DNA from: Clostridia bacterium
Lineage (GTDB): Bacteria > Bacillota > Clostridia > Christensenellales > CALWSW01
Direction: 5' to 3'
Length of the DNA stretch: 10,152 nt
NCBI GenBank assembly: GCA_019421925.1
Contig: JAHZEH010000007.1
Coordinates: 1-10,152, forward strand
The notes under the pieces were generated by a model. That model saw nothing but the letters and a program-made list of their open reading frames with translations, was not told the origin of the DNA and ran no database searches. Both the position numbers and the translations under genes were made by a program. Position 1 is the stretch's first letter; every line of letters begins with the position of its first letter. Below are positions 1 to 5,064 of this stretch, in pieces.

Positions 1-1
1 G

Positions 2-769
2 GTGGCGCAGGAGGGCTTTACCGGGGCGTTTTTGCAGATTCTTGCCGTTCTGCAGCGGCAGTATGACTACCCGGTGGATATCGAGTTTACCGTCAACTTC
101 AATGAGAGCGGCAGATGGATGTTCAACCTGCTCCAGTGCCGCCCGCTCCAGGTGGCGGGGCTGGCCGCACAGGTGGAGCTGCCCGCGCTGACCCCGGAGG
201 ACACGCTCTTTGCCCTGCAGGGTTCCACGATGGGAGCAGTCAACCGGGGGATCGACGTGGTGGTCTCTATCGATCCCAAGGGCTATTATCACTACCCCTA
301 TCGCCGGAAGGGGGCTGTCGCCCGGCTGGTGGGGGAGATCGGCAGGCACTATGGGGGACAGGGGAAATCCCTTCTGCTGCTTACGCCGGGGCGCATCGGA
401 ACATCCTCGCCCGAGCTGGGGGTGCCCGTCACGTTTGCGCAGATCAGTGAGTTCACCGCCCTGTGCGAGGTGTCGAGCAGCGAGGCGGGTTATCAGCCCG
501 AGCTCTCCTTCGGAAGCCACATTTTCCAGGACCTGGTGGAGGCGGAGATCTTCTACGCGGCCATTTTGGAGGGGGAGAGCACCCTCGCTTTCCAGCCCCG
601 TATTCTGGACGGCCGCCCCAACCTTTTTCCTGGTATCTGTTCCGGCTGCGGGGATATGGCGGACTTTATTGCGGTATATGAGCTGGCGGACAGACCGCTT
701 TGGCTGGCCGCCGATGTGGTCAGCGGCAGAGCCGTTTGCGGCTTCGTGAAAGAAAAGGAGGAGCTTTGA
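2..769 (+). CDS. PEP/pyruvate-binding domain protein, C-terminal part (5' end outside window)
   Basis: The open frame runs in from the left edge and stops at TGA 767-769, so only the last roughly 255 residues are seen. The GTG at position 2 is most likely an internal valine codon. Near the start it reads DIEFTVNF and then NLLQCRPLQV. That pair resembles the end of the ATP-grasp-like nucleotide-binding domain of PEP synthase/pyruvate phosphate dikinase proteins, where a glutamate and the CRPLQ arginine contact nucleotide. The remaining 200 residues match no motif I can name and contain neither a phosphohistidine domain nor a TIM-barrel PEP domain. It is therefore probably one of the stand-alone PEP/pyruvate-binding proteins of Clostridia rather than true PEP synthase. 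Substrate and reaction cannot be told from this fragment. The following membrane-protein gene overlaps its stop codon. Confidence 0.7.
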   Translation: MAQEGFTGAFLQILAVLQRQYDYPVDIEFTVNFNESGRWMFNLLQCRPLQVAGLAAQVELPALTPEDTLFALQGSTMGAVNRGIDVVVSIDPKGYYHYPYRRKGAVARLVGEIGRHYGGQGKSLLLLTPGRIGTSSPELGVPVTFAQISEFTALCEVSSSEAGYQPELSFGSHIFQDLVEAEIFYAAILEGESTLAFQPRILDGRPNLFPGICSGCGDMADFIAVYELADRPLWLAADVVSGRAVCGFVKEKEEL

Positions 770-1146
770 AAAGAGAGAATATGAGGCGAAGAGCGCTCTG
801 GACGGCCCTCTCCCTGGCGGGTTTGGCCCTGTCCTATTGGCTGTGCGGCTGTGCGCTCTTTGATCTCCACGGAATGAAGGAATGGCCCGGCCTGCTGGCG
901 GGAGCTGGTTTGGTTGTGCTGTTGGCGGCTGCCGTCACGGACTGCCGGTATCTGGGGGCGTCCACAGGCGCCGGCTACGTCCTGGGATTTGTGTGCGGCC
1001 TGCTCTTTGAGCGCAGGAATGTGGATCCGGGCGGCGGGACGGTCAGCAATGGCTGGCTGATCTGGGCCGGGGTTTTTCTGGCTGTTATGCTTTTCGGTCT
1101 GCTGCTCGACCTCCTCCGGAAGCGGAGGAGGGGAGACAGGGGATAA
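766..1146 (+). CDS. small four-helix membrane protein, function unknown
   Basis: A 126-residue protein if it starts at TTG 766, which overlaps the upstream stop as TTGA. An AGGAGG sits at 756-761, 4 bases before that TTG. The first in-frame ATG (781) lies 19 bases from this site and has no good site of its own, so TTG is preferred, though ATG 781 (121 residues) remains possible. Four hydrophobic segments are visible at about residues 9-31, 41-58, 62-82 and 96-117, and the C-terminus is strongly basic (RKRRRGDRG), likely cytoplasmic. The linker before the last helix reads VDPGGGTVSNGWLIW, a Gly/Asn-rich pattern that looks conserved-family-like, but I do not recognise a named family. The overlap with the upstream PEP-binding gene implies translational coupling and a shared transcript. 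Confidence 0.7.
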   Translation: MKRENMRRRALWTALSLAGLALSYWLCGCALFDLHGMKEWPGLLAGAGLVVLLAAAVTDCRYLGASTGAGYVLGFVCGLLFERRNVDPGGGTVSNGWLIWAGVFLAVMLFGLLLDLLRKRRRGDRG

Positions 1147-1398
1147 TTGCCTGCTGCTCCCGCTCCCTGCCGGGTCAGAGTACGGGAGCGGTCTGCGGGT
1201 GAAGGCGTGGATGGGAGCGGCAGCGCGCCTGTGGACGAATTGCCGCGCGGGCACACGGGAGAGGGGGAGATACCCGCTTTGCCGTTTGCCCGCGTTCCCG
1301 CTTCCGCCCGGCCGGGGCGCGGGGCGGACGTCCGTCTGCGGGCGGAAAATGCTTCGCTGGATTGATTCAGATTATTTTGTGTAAGGGGTAATGAAGTC
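1147..1398 (+). other. intergenic stretch with two GC hairpins, no gene
   Basis: I see no convincing coding sequence here. CCGCTCCC (1160-1167) pairs with GGGAGCGG (1184-1191) across a 16-base loop. TTCCGCCCG (1302-1310) pairs with CGGGCGGAA (1339-1347), and the small palindrome CGGACGTCCG (1325-1334) lies inside the loop. Neither hairpin is followed by a T-run, so they are at best imperfect or factor-assisted terminators of the upstream operon. The AT-rich 30 bases before the next gene (GATTATTTTGTG, about 1370-1381) may hold a -10 element, but I find no good -35. Confidence 0.4.
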
Positions 1399-2433
1399 AT
1401 GGTGTCATCGAAAAACAGTCTCTGGGAGGCCTGCAAGAGGGTATGCAAGCGGTATTTCATCGACGCGCTGGGGGCTATGGCCCTCGGCCTCTTTTCCTCC
1501 CTCATCATCGGCCTCATCATTGGGCAGATTGCAAAGCTGCCCTATATGGGCTTTTTGCAGTTTATTGCGGACATGCTCTCAGCCAGTTCCCCGGTGGTGG
1601 GCTGTGCAATTGGTATGGCTGTGGCCTATGGTCTTAAGGCCAAGCCCCTGGCTATGTTCTCCTGCGCCGCGGTCGGCGCGCTGGGATATGCGGCGGGCGG
1701 CCCGGTGGGCTGCTATATCGCGGCCGTGGTGGGCGCAGAGATCGGCAGCTTTGTGGCGGGCAGGACCCCGGTGGACATCGTGCTGGTGCCGCTGGCTACG
1801 CTGGTGGCGGGCGGCCTGGCCGGGCAGTTTGTCGGCCCCGGCATTTCCGCGTTCATGACCTGGCTGGGCAGCTTTATCAACAGTGCCACCCAGCTCGCGC
1901 CCATCCCCATGGGCATCATTGTCTCGGTGGTTATGGGCATGGCTCTGACCGCCCCCATATCCAGTGCGGCCATCGCCATCTCCCTGGGGCTGGAGGGTCT
2001 GGCCGCAGGCGCGGCCACGGTTGGCTGCTGCTGTCAGATGGTGGGCTTCGCCGTGGTCTCCTTCCGGGAGAACCGGTGGGGCGGACTTATCAGCCAGGGC
2101 CTGGGGACCTCTATGCTCCAGGTGCCCAACATCGTGCGTCATCCCCAGATATGGATCGCCCCCACGCTGGCCTCTGCCGTCCTTGGCCCGTTGGCCACCA
2201 CGATTTTCCAGATGACCAACAACGCCATGGGCGCGGGTATGGGTACCTCCGGTCTGGTGGGCCAGGTGGGCACCTGGGCGGTGATGGCCCCCGTAGACGG
2301 GCCCTGGATGGTGCTGCTCAAGATCGCCCTGCTCCATTTCCTCTTCCCCGCCGCCCTGACGCTCGCCATCGATTGGCCTTTGCGGCGCTGGGGCGTCGTT
2401 AAAGAGGGCTACATGAAGCTGACCACGGAGTAG
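1399..2433 (+). CDS. PTS EIIC-type permease, PfoR-like family
   Basis: A 344-residue integral membrane protein with about ten hydrophobic segments separated by short Gly/Pro-rich loops. The composition and motifs (ALGAMALGLFSSLIIGLI near the N-terminus, VVGCAIGMAVAYGLKAKPL, GGPVGCYIAAVVGAEIG, MALTAPISSAAIAI, QVGTWAVMAP) fit the PTS_EIIC_2 family. That family includes the Clostridium perfringens PfoR protein, once described as a regulator of perfringolysin. Length matches that family. No IIA or IIB phosphotransfer domain is fused or adjacent, so sugar transport through the PTS cannot be assumed; substrate unknown. ATG 1399 is preceded by AAGGGG at 1383-1388 (10-base spacing). The Nudix gene starts 5 bases after the stop, so the two are almost certainly co-transcribed. 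Family call is firm, role is not. Confidence 0.8.
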   Translation: MVSSKNSLWEACKRVCKRYFIDALGAMALGLFSSLIIGLIIGQIAKLPYMGFLQFIADMLSASSPVVGCAIGMAVAYGLKAKPLAMFSCAAVGALGYAAGGPVGCYIAAVVGAEIGSFVAGRTPVDIVLVPLATLVAGGLAGQFVGPGISAFMTWLGSFINSATQLAPIPMGIIVSVVMGMALTAPISSAAIAISLGLEGLAAGAATVGCCCQMVGFAVVSFRENRWGGLISQGLGTSMLQVPNIVRHPQIWIAPTLASAVLGPLATTIFQMTNNAMGAGMGTSGLVGQVGTWAVMAPVDGPWMVLLKIALLHFLFPAALTLAIDWPLRRWGVVKEGYMKLTTE

Positions 2434-2438
2434 AGAGG

Positions 2439-2918
2439 ATGGCAGAGCATTTCAAATCTCTCTCGGCAGTCTTTCCTGTGATCCTCCGGGAGGCGGACGG
2501 CGTGCGGCGGGTGCTGCTCCACCGCCGGGCCAACACGGGCTATATGGATGGCCTTTGGGATTTTTCGGGGAGCGGCCATGTGGATGGGGGGGAGACGGCC
2601 GGGGAAGCCCTCTGCCGGGAATGCCGCGAGGAGCTCTCCATCGAGGCCGAGCCTGCGGATTTGAGGTTTGTTTACCTCTGCCATCGGGTGGGCACAGGCG
2701 GCCTTCCCACCTACTATGACCTCTATTTTGTGGTGGAGAAGTTTGTCGGGAACCCGGTCATCAACGAGCCCCATAAGTGTTCCGGCCTGGCCTGGTTTGA
2801 GGTGGACAGGCTTCCGGAGGGGATGATCCCCCTGCGGCGGCGGGTCCTCGGATATATCCTCTCGGGCGTGCCGTACAGCGAGATGGTGGAGGGCGGGGAA
2901 ATCCCCGCAAAAAAATAA
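2439..2918 (+). CDS. Nudix hydrolase
   Basis: A 159-residue single-domain protein. Residues 46-68 form the Nudix box: Gly46, five residues, Glu52, seven residues, Arg60-Glu61, then Glu64-Glu65. The final consensus glycine is serine (Ser67). The glutamates coordinate the Mg2+/Mn2+ that drives hydrolysis of a nucleoside diphosphate linked to another moiety. The preceding LLHRRANTGYMDGLWDFSGSGHVDGGE is typical of MutT-like and IDI-like small Nudix enzymes; substrate cannot be predicted. GGAG at 2427-2430, inside the end of the permease gene, is 8 bases from ATG 2439, which supports this start and coupling to the upstream gene. It lies just before a strong hairpin that likely ends the transcript. 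Confidence 0.88.
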   Translation: MAEHFKSLSAVFPVILREADGVRRVLLHRRANTGYMDGLWDFSGSGHVDGGETAGEALCRECREELSIEAEPADLRFVYLCHRVGTGGLPTYYDLYFVVEKFVGNPVINEPHKCSGLAWFEVDRLPEGMIPLRRRVLGYILSGVPYSEMVEGGEIPAKK

Positions 2919-2933
2919 TTTATATTTTTTTCA

Positions 2934-2961
2934 AAGACCCCGGAAATTGTTCCGGGGTCTT
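2934..2961 (+). terminator. 12-bp hairpin after the Nudix gene, probable terminator
   Basis: AAGACCCCGGAA (2934-2945) and TTCCGGGGTCTT (2950-2961) are perfectly complementary around the 4-base loop ATTG. The hairpin starts 15 bases after the Nudix stop and is preceded by an A/T-rich stretch. On the + strand the 3' side reads TCTTCGAATATT, so the U-tract is weak. On the minus strand it is followed by a better T-rich run, but no minus-strand gene is seen to need it. Most likely it separates the permease-Nudix operon from the secreted-protein gene. Confidence 0.7.
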
Positions 2962-2988
2962 CGAATATTAAGGCGAAGGCAAAAGAAA

Positions 2989-3003
2989 GCACCGGCACGG
3001 TGC
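2989..3003 (+). repeat. short inverted repeat in the leader of the secreted-protein gene
   Basis: GCACCG (2989-2994) and CGGTGC (2998-3003) flank the triplet GCA, 50 bases before the gene start. It could be an operator or a small leader hairpin. Another short palindrome, GTTCGAAC (3015-3022), lies just downstream. No near-consensus sigma-A promoter is visible in 2962-3040. Confidence 0.4.
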
Positions 3004-3053
3004 ATCATACAATTGTTCGAACAGCTTTTTTTAAATGAAAGGAGATTGACACC

Positions 3054-3869
3054 ATGAAGAAATTGACCCTCGGTATCGCGGCCGCCGCGACCGCCCTTGC
3101 GGCGGCGGTGGGCAGCCTGGCCTATACCTCCTCTCCCACCGGCGCAAAAGCGCTGGCCCTCAAGGAGATCGAGTACAAGAAGAACGGCGTGGTTGAGGTG
3201 GAGTTCAACCGGGATGTGCGCTATTCCTCCCCCACCGTCACGGTCAAGGACAGCGCGGGCAAAACATACGCCGCCTCCATCACGGGCAAGGATGACGACG
3301 AGCTGACGTTCAAGGTCAAGGGCCTGTCCGCCGGAATGGACTACACCGTTCAGGTCAGCGGCGTTAGGGCCAGGGGGGAGAGCAATACCCAGACCCTCGC
3401 AGGCACTTTCAAAACGTACTCCGGCTTCAAAACCCGTCCAGGCTACTCGGATTCCATCGCTCCCACGGTGGAGGAGATCGAGTACAAGGGCAACGGCAGG
3501 CTGGAGGTGGACTTTTTCAACAAGGTAAAATGGGAGAGCGGAGCCAAGGCCACGGTTGTGGATTCCACGGGCAAAGCCTATGCCGTGAGCCTGACCGGCA
3601 AGGACAGCGACGACTGCACTCTGCGTGTCACCGGTCTTAAGGCGGGCGAGACCTACACCTTCATCATCGAAGGCGCGAAGCTGCGGGCCGATGGGTCGGC
3701 CGCCACTATCACCGGCACCTTCCAGGCCACCAGGGGCTATCAGTACGAGCCGGACGGCGATGACGACGACTGGTATGACGGCGATTGGGATGACGACGAT
3801 GATTGGGACGACGACGATTGGGACGACCGCCATGACGATGACGACGACGATGACGATTGGGATGATTAA
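3054..3869 (+). CDS. secreted two-module protein with Asp/Trp-rich acidic tail
   Basis: A 271-residue protein. Residues 1-23 form a signal peptide (MKKLTLGIAA... Ala-rich core), with a likely cleavage site near Ala-Tyr-Thr or slightly downstream; there is no lipobox. Two tandem modules follow at about residues 35-120 and 137-223. Each begins with EIEYK, then a G..EV.F strand, a DS.GK.YA..(I/L)TGKD turn, and a final (V/L).GL.AG..YT strand. This pattern suggests an immunoglobulin-like or fibronectin-like beta sandwich, but I cannot name the family. Residues 234-271 are an extreme acidic tail with 28 Asp and 5 Trp among 38 residues. There is no sortase motif or terminal membrane helix, so it is probably released or held at the surface by charge. 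AAAGGAG (3038-3044) lies 9 bases before ATG 3054. The same module and tail type recur in the RsgI-like protein encoded at 5061-6302, which suggests a functional link. Confidence 0.85.
   Translation: MKKLTLGIAAAATALAAAVGSLAYTSSPTGAKALALKEIEYKKNGVVEVEFNRDVRYSSPTVTVKDSAGKTYAASITGKDDDELTFKVKGLSAGMDYTVQVSGVRARGESNTQTLAGTFKTYSGFKTRPGYSDSIAPTVEEIEYKGNGRLEVDFFNKVKWESGAKATVVDSTGKAYAVSLTGKDSDDCTLRVTGLKAGETYTFIIEGAKLRADGSAATITGTFQATRGYQYEPDGDDDDWYDGDWDDDDDWDDDDWDDRHDDDDDDDDWDD
3156..3722 (+). repeat. tandem EIEYK modules in the secreted protein
   Basis: Two diverged copies occupy 3156-3413 and 3462-3722. Each contains the identical 17-base string AGGAGATCGAGTACAAG (3163-3179 and 3472-3488). A third copy of that string is in the RsgI-like gene at 5734-5750. 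Copy two and the RsgI copy share 20 identical bases (3471-3490 and 5733-5752). The rest is related mainly at protein level, which points to an old duplication under selection, not a recent one. Confidence 0.75.
3753..3866 (+). repeat. GAY-rich low-complexity tract encoding the Asp/Trp tail
   Basis: The tract consists mostly of GAC and GAT codons mixed irregularly, broken by TGG codons (Trp 240, 245, 251, 256, 269). The mixture of synonymous codons argues for selection on the acidic protein sequence rather than a pure triplet-slippage product. Confidence 0.8.
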
Positions 3870-3881
3870 ACAGTAAAATGC

Positions 3882-3913
3882 CGGGAGGAACTGCGTAAAA
3901 GCCGTTCCTCCCG
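3882..3913 (+). terminator. 10-bp hairpin after the secreted-protein gene
   Basis: CGGGAGGAAC (3882-3891) pairs perfectly with GTTCCTCCCG (3904-3913) across a 12-base loop, starting 12 bases after the stop codon. There is no T-run on the 3' side (TCCGCATAAACG follows). It may act as an RNA 3'-end stabiliser or a weak terminator. Its position makes an end-of-transcript role likely. Confidence 0.5.
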
Positions 3914-4248
3914 TCCGCATAAACGGGGCGCTGCAGCCGGCGGAAGAGAGGCCGATTTTTTCAGAGCTGCTTGGCCAGGGTTTGGGCCTGCTCCGGGTTA
4001 AAAGACCGGCGCTAAGGAGGGGCGCCCGCTCCTGGAATGGCGGGTTCCGGGCGGCGGCGCGTTAATTCCCCCGGGGTTGGCATGGCGGGCCAGAGGGGTT
4101 TCCCCCGATTTTTGTGCTGCCTTATTTAGGAGATCCTCTCTGTACCGCCCATGAGAGGGGACGTGGAAAAGCCTGCCGGAGCTGGAATGGATGCTTCCAG
4201 GTCAATATAATTTTCCGGCCCGAAGGTGACAGGGCGCAGGGGAGGGGG

Positions 4249-4278
4249 CTGACAGCGCCGGCCCGCTTCCTGTATAAT
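4249..4278 (+). promoter_or_regulatory. sigma-A type promoter for the sigI-rsgI operon
   Basis: CTGACA (4249-4254, five of six matches to TTGACA) and a perfect TATAAT (4273-4278) are separated by 18 bases. Transcription would start near 4285, giving a leader of about 90 bases before sigI. It suggests basal housekeeping expression of the sigma/anti-sigma pair. Autoregulation by SigI, known in other Bacillota, is not excluded, but I did not find a clear SigI-type promoter here. Confidence 0.7.
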
Positions 4279-4319
4279 GAGGGCATCAAAAAAGAAAGGG
4301 AGAAGGGGGACGCCCGATA

Positions 4320-4348
4320 GGAGGGCCGCCCCCGCGGGGCGGCTCTCC
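4320..4348 (+). promoter_or_regulatory. very stable hairpin in the sigI mRNA leader
   Basis: Bases 4320-4332 pair with 4336-4348 around the loop CGC, giving a 13-bp stem with one G-U pair and a GCCGCCCC/GGGGCGGC core. It ends about 16 bases before the sigI ribosome binding site AGAGGA (4365-4370). No T-run follows, so it is not a normal terminator. It may stabilise the 5' end or limit ribosome entry. Confidence 0.6.
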
Positions 4349-4374
4349 GCAGCAGGGCGGGCCCAGAGGATGGA

Positions 4375-5064
4375 ATGGCGGATTTGAATGGGAGGGCGCT
4401 GGCGGCCCGGACAGATGAGACGGAGTTGGCGGCGCTGATGAGGGAGTACCGGCCTTTTGTGCTCTCAGAGGTGCTTCAGAGAACGGGAGGGGCCCGGGAG
4501 GAGGCGGTACACGCCGGGCTCACCGCTTTTGCCGAGGCGGTGCTCGCCTACTCGCCGGACAAGGGGGCCTTCCTGCCTTTCGCCCGTACTGTTCTCTCGA
4601 GAAGGCTGATCGACTATGGACGCAGGGAGGCCCGCTGGCACAGGGGCCATGTGTCTCTTGAGGAGGAGGCCGGCCAGGCGGCGGTGAACGCAGCCTCTGT
4701 GCAGGCCCACGAAATGAAGATGGAGCAGGAGGCCCGGCGGGAGGAGATTGCCCGGCTGTCGGCGGCCCTGGCAAAGCATTCCATCGGTTTTTCCGATCTG
4801 GCCTCCGCTGCCCCCAAACAGGAGGGCACCCGTGAGCAGTGCATGCGGGCGGTGGGCGCAATGATGCAAAATCCGGCCTGGCGGGAGGGGGCCCTGCGGG
4901 GCCGTCTGCCTATCTCCGAGGCCGCCCTCTCCCTGGGGATCAGCCGCAAGCTGCTCGAGCGCCACCGGCGCTATCTGGTGGCGGCGGTGCTCATCTCCAG
5001 CGGGGATTACCCCTATTTGCAGCAATATATCAGGCGGGACGCCGGAAAGGAGGCAAAGGCATGA
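4375..5064 (+). CDS. sigI: RNA polymerase sigma factor SigI
   Basis: A 229-residue protein matching the SigI branch of sigma-70 factors in length and motifs. Residues 22-90 form a region-2-like domain: MREYRPFV, then AFAEAVLAYSPDKGAFLPFARTVLSRRLIDYGRRE. This corresponds to the SigI pattern in which a KG.FL.FA segment is followed by RLIDY. Residues about 122-215 form the SigI-specific C-terminal region: EI..L...L...SIGFSDLASAAPKQ, then a helix-turn-helix LPISEAALSLGISRKLLERHRRYLVAA (178-204) and the SSGDYPYLQQYI ending. It would direct RNA polymerase to a small regulon and be held by the RsgI protein encoded next, whose start codon overlaps this stop as ATGA. AGAGGA at 4365-4370 precedes ATG 4375; the out-of-frame ATG at 4370 is not used. 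The regulon cannot be read from the window; the neighbouring secreted-protein gene is a candidate member. Confidence 0.9.
   Translation: MADLNGRALAARTDETELAALMREYRPFVLSEVLQRTGGAREEAVHAGLTAFAEAVLAYSPDKGAFLPFARTVLSRRLIDYGRREARWHRGHVSLEEEAGQAAVNAASVQAHEMKMEQEARREEIARLSAALAKHSIGFSDLASAAPKQEGTREQCMRAVGAMMQNPAWREGALRGRLPISEAALSLGISRKLLERHRRYLVAAVLISSGDYPYLQQYIRRDAGKEAKA

Larger units (their letters stand above)
3870..4374 (+). other. 505-base non-coding region upstream of sigI, with several small hairpins
   Basis: There is no convincing gene here. A 68-codon frame at 4114-4320 has no ribosome binding site and runs through the promoter. Besides the hairpin at 3882-3913 I see: GGGG/CCCC around TTT (4095-4105) followed by CGATTTTTG, a weak terminator-like element; CCTCTC (4135-4140) with GAGAGG (4153-4158); and CTGGAA (4182-4187) with TTCCAG (4195-4200), which lies just before a perfect TATAAT (4206-4211) lacking a good -35. 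The sigma-A promoter (4249-4278) and the sigI leader hairpin (4320-4348) are listed separately. The density of small stems could reflect high GC, operators, or an unrecognised leader RNA. Confidence 0.5.

Noticed and set aside
2931..3920. Minus-strand frame of 329 codons over the secreted-protein gene
   Set aside because: Its hydrophobic start is the antisense of the Asp tail; the + strand gene has a signal peptide, repeats and a good ribosome binding site.
4095..4117. Rho-independent terminator GGGG-TTT-CCCC followed by CGATTTTTG
   Set aside because: The stem is only four base pairs and the T-run is short; kept only as a minor note in the non-coding region.
4114..4320. Possible 68-codon gene upstream of sigI
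   Set aside because: It starts without a ribosome binding site, runs through the sigma-A promoter and into the leader hairpin, and has no recognisable features.
4839..5060. Longer N-terminus for the RsgI-like protein
   Set aside because: The in-frame extension overlaps sigI in another frame. ATG 5061 has an ideal ribosome binding site, an ATGA overlap and the canonical RsgI N-terminus.
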